Part shown: one piece after another, positions 1 to 5,234 of the stretch
Numbering within the stretch: the stretch's first letter is position 1
Layout: every line of letters begins with the position of its first letter
Source: Pseudomonadota bacterium
GTDB lineage: Bacteria > Myxococcota_A > Polyangia > Polyangiales > Ga0077539
Reading direction: 5' to 3'
DNA: 5,420 nucleotides
Assembly (NCBI GenBank): GCA_023428035.1
Contig: JAEYZO010000055.1
Coordinates: forward strand, 1 to 5,420
Translations under genes and position numbers: made by a program
The notes under the pieces: model-generated
The model's input: the letters and a program-made list of their open reading frames with translations, nothing else
What the model was told of the DNA's origin: nothing
Database searches by the model: none

Positions 1-141
1 GTTCACCACCACGAGGTCGCCCGCGCGCAACCGGGACGCGAGCTCCGCCACGCGGCCGTGCTCGATCCCGCCGCCGCGCGTGTCGACGAGCATCACGCGC
101 GGGGCGGCCTCGCGGTCGCGCGACCACGACGCGGGCCTCAC
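1..141 (-). CDS. QueA-like S-adenosylmethionine:tRNA ribosyltransferase-isomerase family protein, N-terminal 47 residues only (gene continues past the left edge)
   Basis: The reading frame opens with GTG at 141-139 and stays open to base 1, giving 47 residues. Residues 15-47 read as the QueA N-terminal fold: a short strand (VMLVDTR), a loop ending in an EHGRVAEL segment, then SRLRAGDLVVVN. The last matches the family pattern LRPGDLLVVND-, where the next residues would form the conserved NDT or NDA motif. Canonical QueA transfers the ribosyl part of S-adenosylmethionine to 7-aminomethyl-7-deazaguanine in tRNA, in the queuosine pathway. Here the usual N-terminal segment (DF-x-ELP-x-x-L-IA-x-x-P) is replaced by a short MRPASWSRD stretch. 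It may therefore be one of the divergent QueA-like paralogues rather than the true queuosine enzyme. The start overlaps the SDR stop codon (GTGA at 141-138), indicating translational coupling. The catalytic part lies outside the window, so the function is inferred from family only. Confidence 0.68.
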   Translation of the reverse strand, partial: MRPASWSRDREAAPRVMLVDTRGGGIEHGRVAELASRLRAGDLVVVN

Positions 142-863
142 GGCGCCACCGCCAGCGAGGCCGCCGAGACGCGCGACCCCGTACGTACTCCCTCGTCGGT
201 GAAGATCGAAGCTACCCGCTCGGCGACGTCGTCGGGCGAAGCCAGCGTCGCGACATCGGCGTCGGGGATCGCCTCGGCGTGCATCCGGGTGTTCATCTCG
301 CCGGGGTCGACGGTCACCACCCGCACGCCCGATCCGTCGAGCTCCGCGGCGAGGACGCGCCCGTAGTGGTCGAGCGCGGCCTTCGAGGCTCCGTAGGCGC
401 CCCAGGTGGGGTAGGCCTCCACCGCCGCGTCGCTGCTCACCAGCACGACGAGCCCGCGGCCCTGGAGGATCATCGGCCCCGCGAGGGCCTTGGTGAGCCG
501 GTGGGGGCCGACGAGGTTCACCGCGAGGGCGCGCTCCAGGTCCTCACAGGCCGTCTCGAGGAGCGGCGCCAGCGGCACTGGGCCCAGGGTGCTCGCGTTG
601 TGCACCACCGCGTCGAGGCCGCCGAGGGCGGCGAGGGCGCGGCCGGCGATGACCGCGACCGCTTCCTTGTCAGAGACGTCGGCGGCGATGGGGTGGGCCT
701 CGCGGCCGCGAGAGCGGATCGTCGCGGCGACCTCTTCGAGGGGGCCGCGGTCGCGGGCGACCAACGCGAGGCGGGCGCCGCGCCGGGAGAGTGACAGCGC
801 GAGGGAGCGACCGAGGCCGCGGCTCGCGCCGGTGATGAGCACCTTCTGTCCGAGGAGTTCCAT
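138..863 (-). CDS. SDR-family NAD(P)-dependent oxidoreductase (classical short-chain dehydrogenase/reductase)
   Basis: A 241-residue cytosolic Rossmann-fold oxidoreductase, close to the usual 250 of classical SDRs. Visible motifs: cofactor-binding TGASRGLG at residues 11-18, Arg37 after the second strand (often associated with NADPH preference), Asp62 in ADVSD, NAS at 89-91 in place of the common NAG, Asn116, and the catalytic set Ser144, Tyr157 and Lys161 (YGASK). After these comes a PGEMNT segment at 187-192, where classical SDRs have PG-x-v-x-T. The substrate cannot be read from the sequence. The start was set at ATG 863-861 because a strong GGAGGT lies at 876-871 with a 7-base spacer. The GTG at 872-870, three codons upstream, would overlap that ribosome binding site. 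The stop codon overlaps the GTG start of the QueA-like gene, so the two form an operon. The divergent XRE/cupin gene across the 110-base gap is the likely regulator (inference). Confidence 0.93.
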   Translation of the reverse strand: MELLGQKVLITGASRGLGRSLALSLSRRGARLALVARDRGPLEEVAATIRSRGREAHPIAADVSDKEAVAVIAGRALAALGGLDAVVHNASTLGPVPLAPLLETACEDLERALAVNLVGPHRLTKALAGPMILQGRGLVVLVSSDAAVEAYPTWGAYGASKAALDHYGRVLAAELDGSGVRVVTVDPGEMNTRMHAEAIPDADVATLASPDDVAERVASIFTDEGVRTGSRVSAASLAVAP

Positions 864-973
864 GTCACGCACCTCCGATGGGGTTGTTGGTCGTGAGCAT
901 GGGTCGGGCGCTCCGGCGTGTTGTCCTCGGCGCCAACCCGTTGGCAGAGTTCCAAGCGATGGGAAGCGACGAC
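864..973. promoter_or_regulatory. Divergent control region between the SDR operon and the XRE/cupin regulator, with palindromic candidate operator at 932-945
   Basis: This 110-base gap must hold the promoters of both divergent genes. It contains a perfect inverted repeat, GCCAAC-CC-GTTGGC, at 932-945 (6-base arms, 2-base centre). The half-site GTTGG recurs at 886-890, and a further TTGG/CCAA pair with 7-base spacing lies at 941-955. Third-position G/C preference drops in the frame running into the regulator across this stretch (GGT, CGT, GTT, GCA, CAA, GGA codons), which supports it being non-coding. I could not assign convincing -35/-10 boxes. Reading the palindrome as the regulator's operator is inference from position and symmetry. 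Confidence 0.5.
871..876 (-). promoter_or_regulatory. Ribosome binding site of the SDR gene (GGAGGT)
   Basis: On the minus strand the bases read GGAGGT, followed by a 7-base spacer and ATG at 863-861. This is near-perfect Shine-Dalgarno spacing. It decides the SDR start in favour of ATG 863 over the GTG at 872. Confidence 0.85.
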
Positions 974-1516
974 ATGGGGGAGCGGCTAGCGGTGAACCTC
1001 CGCGCGCTGCGCGAGGCCCGCGGCGCGACGCAGGCGCAGCTCGCGAAGCTCTCGGGCCTTCCCCGCGCGACCTGGGCGCACCTCGAGTCCGGCGCCGCCA
1101 ACCCGACCCTCGCGGTGCTCCATCGGGTGTCGGTGGCGCTGCAGGTCTCCTTCGAGGAGCTCCTGGGCCCTCCCCGCGCGGGCGCGAGGCTCTACCCCAA
1201 GGGCGCGCTCCCCGAGGTGCTCCGCGGGGCGGCGACGATCCGAAAGCTCCTGCCCGACCGCATCCCCGGCACCGAGGTCGACCGGATCACCCTGCCCCCC
1301 TACGCGCGCATGGCGGGGGTGCCGCACACCCCGGGCACCCGCGAGTACCTCGCCGTGGAGCGCGGGGTGATCGTGCTCACGGCGTCAGGGCAGAGCTTCA
1401 CGGTCGAGTCCGGCGACGTGCTGTCGTTCCGCGGAGACCAGCGGCACGGCTACGCGAACCCCGGCGCGAAGCCCGCCGTGGGCTACTCGGTGGTGCTGCT
1501 CGAGCCCGTGGGGTGA
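974..1516 (+). CDS. XRE-family helix-turn-helix transcriptional regulator with C-terminal cupin domain
   Basis: A 180-residue DNA-binding regulator. Residues 3-64 form a classic HTH_XRE (Cro/C1) domain, with helix-turn-helix around 19-38 (TQAQLAKLSGLPRATWAHLE) followed by the family-typical SGAANPTLAVLHRVSVAL. Residues about 95-178 form a small cupin barrel: a first motif around PHTPGTREYLAVERG (His118, Glu124) and a second in GDVLSFRGDQRHGYAN (Gly147, His158, Asn162), where the barrel usually binds a metal or small ligand. XRE-cupin proteins commonly repress or activate an adjacent metabolic operon in response to a small molecule. The ATG at 974 was chosen because the HTH begins at once after it, GGGAAG lies 7 bases upstream, and codon bias weakens before it. 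In-frame ATGs at 959, 899 and 878 are alternatives, but the longer ones would place the palindrome inside the gene. Its end faces the next minus-strand gene with only 4 bases between them. Confidence 0.9.
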   Translation: MGERLAVNLRALREARGATQAQLAKLSGLPRATWAHLESGAANPTLAVLHRVSVALQVSFEELLGPPRAGARLYPKGALPEVLRGAATIRKLLPDRIPGTEVDRITLPPYARMAGVPHTPGTREYLAVERGVIVLTASGQSFTVESGDVLSFRGDQRHGYANPGAKPAVGYSVVLLEPVG

Positions 1517-1520
1517 GCCG

Positions 1521-2180
1521 TCACTCCTTCTCGCCGCTGCCGACGAAGCGGTCGTCGTCGTCGCGGAAGAGGAGGTTGAAGGTGGTGAGCGAGCCGTAGC
1601 AGCCGGTGATGTACTGCTGCAGGCCCACGCGCTCGTCGTCGGTGAGCTTCGGGTGCGTGTTGATCTTCTGCTCCAGCACCCGCAGCCGGTCGCGCACCAT
1701 CACGATCTTCTTGAAGAAGGCGTCGATGGGCACCTTCCTCTCCTGCACCCCGTCGCGCCCCGCGCGGAGCACGATCTCCCCGCCGCGGTAGCGGTCGGCG
1801 ATGGGCGCGTCGCTGAGCGCGAGCTCCTCCGTGAGCACCTCGCGCAGCACCTTGCGGAACGTGTCTTCGTCCATGTCGACCTCGATGTCGATGGGCGCCC
1901 GCGGGGGCGCCTCGGGCTGGGTGTCACCCGACCTCCGCGTCGCGACACGCGCTGCGGGCTTCTTCGCCCCCCGCGCCGCGAGGCTCCCGGCCCTGGTGTA
2001 CAGCGGGCAGGAGGAGGTCTCGGGGCGCACCGGCGGGTACTGCCCCGCGCCGCAGTCGCCCACCGTCACCCCCTTGGCGGGGTCGAGCCGCGTCGAGTGG
2101 AAGTACGCGCAGGTCCCGCAGCGCCCGTCGAGGGGGTCGGTCACGGCGCGCGAGACTACCACCGCCCGCGGCGATACCAT
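1521..2180 (-). CDS. Hypothetical protein with N-terminal four-cysteine module and conserved-looking C-terminal domain
   Basis: A 219-residue soluble protein with no signal peptide or membrane segment. Residues 21-61 hold four cysteines in the pattern C21-x2-C24-x18-C43-x14-C58, in the context CGTCAYF...GDCGAGQYPPVRPETSSCPLY. This looks like a small zinc-binding or iron-sulfur module. A basic Ala/Arg/Pro linker (about 62-97) follows. A C-terminal domain (about 100-210) begins acidic (IDIEVDMDEDTF), contains a GGEIVLRAG strand pair and a long helical segment (FFKKIVMVRDRLRVLEQKI), and ends in LQQYITGCYGSLTTFNLLF plus a DDDD run. I recall similar C-terminal sequences in unannotated myxobacterial proteins, but this is memory, not a search, and I assign no function. 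ATG 2180 was chosen over an upstream GTG at 2210 and a downstream GTG at 2144; none has a clear Shine-Dalgarno. It converges on the regulator gene with a 4-base gap. Confidence 0.8.
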   Translation of the reverse strand: MVSPRAVVVSRAVTDPLDGRCGTCAYFHSTRLDPAKGVTVGDCGAGQYPPVRPETSSCPLYTRAGSLAARGAKKPAARVATRRSGDTQPEAPPRAPIDIEVDMDEDTFRKVLREVLTEELALSDAPIADRYRGGEIVLRAGRDGVQERKVPIDAFFKKIVMVRDRLRVLEQKINTHPKLTDDERVGLQQYITGCYGSLTTFNLLFRDDDDRFVGSGEKE

Positions 2181-2187
2181 CGCCGCC

Positions 2188-2565
2188 GTGCCGAGCGCCG
2201 CCTGGTACACAGGGGCCTCCGGCGCACGACGGTGGTGCCCCTCGACCGCGCGACGGCCTTCGCCTTCGGTGACTGGGGCTTCGGCGGGCGCGTGGCTGCT
2301 CCGTCGCGGCGCGCGACGCGCGAGGGACCGCGAGGTCGTGTGCGTCCTGCGCGAGAACGGCTTCTACACCGCCGACGGCCGCTGGAGCTCGTGGGGCGAG
2401 GCGCGCGCGCTCAACCGACACGGCGACCTGGTCACCGTCACCCGTCGTCGCGGAGACCTCGCGACGCTCATCGACCCGCGGTCACCCGAGGCGCGGGTCG
2501 CGGCGATCGTGGCCGAGCGCCTCTTCGCCGAGGCGCTCAGCCGCTGGGGCGGCGACGGCGCGTAG
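2188..2565 (+). CDS. Small hypothetical protein; 3' part clearly coding, start unresolved, possible frameshift near 2290
   Basis: From about 2296 to the TAG at 2563-2565 the frame is plainly coding. Third positions are nearly all G or C, second positions are mixed, and the product reads protein-like (VVCVLRENGFYTADGRWSSW..., then HGDLVTVTRRRGDLATLIDP and a C-terminal helix ending RWGGDGA). I do not recognise the family. In-frame GTG starts exist at 2188, 2269 and 2338, none with a good ribosome binding site. The segment 2188-2290 in this frame has coding-unlike composition (second positions almost all G/C). Over the same bases the frame two positions over (codons starting at 2232, 2235 and so on) has strong coding character and reads VVPLDRATAFAFGDWGFGG. 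The gene may therefore begin in that frame and be shifted near 2285-2300. The coordinates given are the longest reading in the frame of the stop codon. The 3' end overlaps the next minus-strand gene tail-to-tail by 29 bases. Confidence 0.5.
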   Translation: MPSAAWYTGASGARRWCPSTARRPSPSVTGASAGAWLLRRGARRARDREVVCVLRENGFYTADGRWSSWGEARALNRHGDLVTVTRRRGDLATLIDPRSPEARVAAIVAERLFAEALSRWGGDGA

Positions 2566-2842
2566 GCTCGACCCGGTTCGCCCCCGCGAGGAAGGCCGCG
2601 CGCACCGGCGTGAAGGGGTGCCGCAGCAGCTCGTGCTCGCTCAGGTTCACGCCCTCGAGGCGGCACATGTCGACCAGGGCGCGCAGCTCGGCGTCGAGGA
2701 GCGAGTCAGGGGTCGCCAGGCCCCGGCGCAGGCCCGCTCGGGTGCAGTCTTCGCCGAAGCGCGCCACCGTCGCGAGGATCTGCTCTCGTCGATACAGGTG
2801 AAGGTCCTCGAAGAACGGAAGGAGCGGGTTCTGCGACAGCAC
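2537..2842 (-). CDS. Small hypothetical protein, 101 residues
   Basis: This frame begins at GTG 2842-2840; an in-frame TGA lies two codons upstream (2848-2846), so the start cannot be much earlier. Codon use is strongly G/C at third positions throughout, apart from a few CTT, TAT and CGA codons near the start. The protein looks soluble and largely helical (FFEDLHLYRREQILATVARF, then LLDAELRALVDMCRLEGVNLSEHELLRH) and ends in a basic PTRRRRPSG tail. It has two scattered cysteines, no signal peptide and no membrane segment. I do not recognise a family. It is transcribed divergently from the HelD-like gene across a 238-base gap. Its last eight or so codons overlap the 3' end of the preceding plus-strand gene. 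The role is unknown. Confidence 0.7.
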   Translation of the reverse strand: MLSQNPLLPFFEDLHLYRREQILATVARFGEDCTRAGLRRGLATPDSLLDAELRALVDMCRLEGVNLSEHELLRHPFTPVRAAFLAGANRVEPTRRRRPSG

Positions 2843-3080
2843 GACTCAGTTCGAGGTCTTCTTGATGTTTCGACCGGACGACCACCGGGCCGGAGTCGCA
2901 GACAGCCATCACCACAGCCCTCGAGCACCCGAGGGCGACACAGCAGACCATAGGGGGTCATCGCCCCTACGACCCATCTCTGGCTCGAGCCTATCGTCGC
3001 GGCGACCCCCGTCAACACCCCATCGACGAGGCCGACATGGCGTTGTGTTCCGGCCCGGCGCCTGGCCACACTGCCGCGCC
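2843..3080. promoter_or_regulatory. Divergent intergenic region with two small hairpins
   Basis: Neither strand shows coding character here; the frames read as His/Arg/Ser/Pro-rich noise. The region must hold the promoters of the 101-residue protein (minus) and the HelD-like gene (plus). Two perfect inverted repeats are visible: GCCCTCG-AGCACC-CGAGGGC at 2917-2936 (7-base arms, 6-base loop) and TAGGGG-GTCATCG-CCCCTA at 2951-2969 (6-base arms, 7-base loop). Neither is followed by a T-run, so they are not convincing intrinsic terminators. They could be operators or 5'-leader structures. I cannot place confident -35/-10 boxes. Confidence 0.4.
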
Positions 3081-5150
3081 ATGGAGTCCGTGATCGAACT
3101 GGCCCGACGGCTCGACGGCGAGTACGCGAGGCACCGCGCCGAGCTCTCCGTCGACAAGCCCTGGGTGGGGTACTTCCTCACCCGGCAACCGAAGGGCCCC
3201 ATCGCGTACCGCATCGGGCACCGCCGCGACCCTGAGCGCCGGATCATCGACTGGCGCTCGCCCCTCGCGGAGGTCTACTACCTCGGCGCGGGGGAGGACT
3301 TCGAGACCGACGCGCGCGACGACTACCGCGCGCTCGAAGGGGTGCTCGAGCGCAAGGCCGCGGTGACCGCCGACGGGCCGCGGCTCACCCGCGTGGTGGT
3401 CACCGACCCCGAGGGGGAGCACACCCTCAACGCCTCGGACGAGGGCTTCTCGCGCGAGGGCGAAGAGGCTCCCCCGTCGAGCGTACGGGGCCTGCCCAGC
3501 CTCGCGGCGCTGCTCACCCCGGAGCAGTACGCGCTCATCACCCGCAGCCGCGCCCGCGCGGTGATCATCCAGGGCCGCGCGGGCTCGGGAAAGACCTCGG
3601 TGGCCCTGCACCGGCTGGCCTGGCTGACCTACCCCGCCGACGACGCGAAGTCCCCGCCGCTGCCGCCAGAGCGGGCGCTGGTGGTGATGTTCAACCGGGC
3701 CCTGTGCGAGTTCGTGCGCGGCTCCCTCGACGAGCTGGGCCTGGGCGCGGTGTCGATCAACACCTTCCACGGGTGGGCGGCGGGGTGCATCAAGCGCGCG
3801 TACCGCGGGTCCGTCGAGATCGTCGCGGGGCAAGGCCCCGGGGGCGAGGTCGCCGCGCGCTTGAAGAAGCGCATGGGGATGCTCCGGGCCCTCGACGTCT
3901 TCGTCGCGCGGCAGGAAGAGTCCCTGGACCAGTGGCTCACCGCGAAGCTGGAGCCCGTCGACGCCCTCGCGTGGCGCGACCGCGCGCGGGCCGACGCGGC
4001 GCCCGTGGTGCGACGTCTGGTGCGGCTGCGCGCCGAGGCGAGGACGGCGCGAGACGCCGCGCGGGGCCCCGAGGCCGAGCGGCTCGCGAGGGTCGTCGAC
4101 GTGCTCGACCAGGCCGTGCGGCGGATGACCCAGTACAAAGAAGAGCTGCTTCGGATGCTCACGGACGAGGCCCTCCTGCGGGAGCACCTCGACGCGACGC
4201 CCGAGGAGATCACCTCCCTCGCGAGCTTTCAGCGGAACCTTCAGTCGGCGGGCGGGGCCGACCGACGGCCCGGGCCGCGCGTCGCGTGGGAGGACCTCGC
4301 GCTGCTCCTGCGGCTGATCCAGAAGAAGAACGGTGGCTACCCCACGAGAGACTCCGAGGAGCCCGTCTCGCTCTACGACCACCTCGTGATCGACGAGGCG
4401 CAGGACTTCGGCGCCGTCGAGATGCAGGCGCTCCTGCACTCGGTGCGCGACCGGGCGAGCGTCACCATCGTGGGCGACGTGAACCAGAAGATCGTCCCGC
4501 AGGCCGACTTCGTGGGGTGGGACGGCGTGGCGAGGGCCCTCGGCGTCGACGGCGCCGAGGTGACCCGCCTCGAGGTCGCGCACCGCTCCACGGCGCCCAT
4601 CATGGCCCTCGCCGACGGCATCGTGGGGGACGTCACCACGGGCGGCCGCCCGGGGCCCCGCCCGCGCTTCTTCCGCGAGGCCGACGGTGAGGCCCTGTTC
4701 TCGCGGGTGCTCCTGATGCTCCAAGACCTGGGCGAGCGCTCCCCCGACGCCCACGCCTGCGTGGTGTGCCGCCACGTCGACGAGGCCAAGTCCTGGGCGG
4801 GGCGCCTGAACCTCCTGCTCGATGGGCTCTTGCCGGTGCGCTACGGGCACAACGACTCGTTCCGCTTCGAGCCCGGCGTGACCATCACCAACTACCGCCA
4901 GGTGAAGGGCCTGGAGTTCGACACGGTGATCGTGGTCGACCCGTCGGAGGAGAACTACCCCGTCGACGACGCGGGCCGGCGCGCGCTCTACGTCACCTGC
5001 ACCCGCGCACGGGAGCGCCTCGATTTCGTCGGCGACCGCGAGCCCACGGCGCTCCTGCTCGCGGCCATCACGGCGGGCACCCTCGACCGGGTGAACCCCG
5101 CCGAGGCCGCCGGAGCCGCGGCTGGAGAGGGCGAAGACGACCCGCTGTAG
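3081..5150 (+). CDS. HelD-like superfamily 1 (UvrD/Rep-fold) ATPase with short N-terminus
   Basis: A 689-residue cytosolic P-loop motor. The N-terminal HelD-type module is recognisable: GYF at 30-32 (HelD proteins have YFG-R-ID) and IIDWRSPLAEVYY at 55-67 (HelD: VVDWRAPIASLYY). SF1 motifs then follow in order: Q-motif LTPEQ (Gln149), Walker A GRAGSGKT (165-172, Lys171), Ia ALVVMFNRAL, Ib INTFHGW (226-232), Walker B VIDEAQD (Asp438, Glu439), III GDVNQ (465-469), IV AHRST (Arg502), V VKGLEFD (Lys609), VI LYVTCTRARER (Arg642). All catalytic residues are present. Residues about 255-430 form a charged helical insertion between Ib and Walker B. In Gram-positive bacteria HelD uses ATP to remove stalled RNA polymerase from DNA, entering its secondary channel with an N-terminal coiled coil of roughly 100 residues. 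Here only 29 residues precede GYF, so that arm is absent. The sequence upstream of ATG 3081 is non-coding in character, so a longer start is unlikely, although no clear Shine-Dalgarno precedes 3081. A DNA helicase role remains possible. Confidence 0.9.
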   Translation: MESVIELARRLDGEYARHRAELSVDKPWVGYFLTRQPKGPIAYRIGHRRDPERRIIDWRSPLAEVYYLGAGEDFETDARDDYRALEGVLERKAAVTADGPRLTRVVVTDPEGEHTLNASDEGFSREGEEAPPSSVRGLPSLAALLTPEQYALITRSRARAVIIQGRAGSGKTSVALHRLAWLTYPADDAKSPPLPPERALVVMFNRALCEFVRGSLDELGLGAVSINTFHGWAAGCIKRAYRGSVEIVAGQGPGGEVAARLKKRMGMLRALDVFVARQEESLDQWLTAKLEPVDALAWRDRARADAAPVVRRLVRLRAEARTARDAARGPEAERLARVVDVLDQAVRRMTQYKEELLRMLTDEALLREHLDATPEEITSLASFQRNLQSAGGADRRPGPRVAWEDLALLLRLIQKKNGGYPTRDSEEPVSLYDHLVIDEAQDFGAVEMQALLHSVRDRASVTIVGDVNQKIVPQADFVGWDGVARALGVDGAEVTRLEVAHRSTAPIMALADGIVGDVTTGGRPGPRPRFFREADGEALFSRVLLMLQDLGERSPDAHACVVCRHVDEAKSWAGRLNLLLDGLLPVRYGHNDSFRFEPGVTITNYRQVKGLEFDTVIVVDPSEENYPVDDAGRRALYVTCTRARERLDFVGDREPTALLLAAITAGTLDRVNPAEAAGAAAGEGEDDPL

Positions 5151-5170
5151 CGCGCCCGCGGGCCGCGCCG

Positions 5171-5234
5171 GGTGCATCGAAGTCCACGGGCGCCACCGTC
5201 GGCGCCGCGACCTCCGTGGAGGCCCGATGCGACC
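5171..5234 (+). promoter_or_regulatory. Nested stem-loop enclosing the Shine-Dalgarno and start codon of the lipoprotein gene
   Basis: Three nested complementary pairs share one axis. Outer: GGTGCATCG (5171-5179) with CGATGC-G-ACC (5225-5234), 9 pairs with one bulged G. Middle: TCCACGG (5183-5189) with CCGTGGA (5214-5220), 7 pairs. Inner: GCGCC (5190-5194) with GGCGC (5201-5205), 5 pairs closing a 6-base loop. Internal loops are short (3 by 4 bases, plus an 8-base bulge at 5206-5213). The outer stem pairs the ATG at 5227-5229, and the middle stem pairs three bases of the GGAGG at 5218-5222. As RNA this would hide the ribosome binding site. There is no T-run, so it is not an intrinsic terminator. 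The regulatory role is inference. Confidence 0.45.

Noticed and set aside
878..973. A longer N-terminus for the XRE/cupin regulator (ATG 878, 899 or 959)
   Set aside because: The frame stays open, but codon bias weakens, the added residues precede the HTH without family precedent that I know, and 878 lies almost directly on the SDR ribosome binding site. ATG 959 remains a minor possibility.
1551..1563. GTC tandem repeat as a microsatellite or phase-variation tract
   Set aside because: It has only four units, encodes an in-frame Asp run (DDDD) on the minus strand, and a three-base unit would not shift the frame.
490..1599. A 369-residue plus-strand frame crossing the SDR gene, the control region and the regulator
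   Set aside because: It runs antisense to a motif-verified SDR and out of frame with a verified regulator. Its product is Arg/Pro/Gly-rich low complexity.
2862..3080. Upstream extension of the HelD-like protein from TTG 2862, which might supply the missing coiled coil
   Set aside because: The extra residues are His/Arg/Ser/Pro-rich with no heptad pattern and no coding-type base periodicity, and the stretch contains two hairpins.
5154..5163. Perfect 10-base palindrome GCCCGCGGGC just after the HelD-like stop codon, as a terminator
   Set aside because: It has no loop room and no T-run. Palindromes of this length made only of G and C are expected by chance at this base composition.
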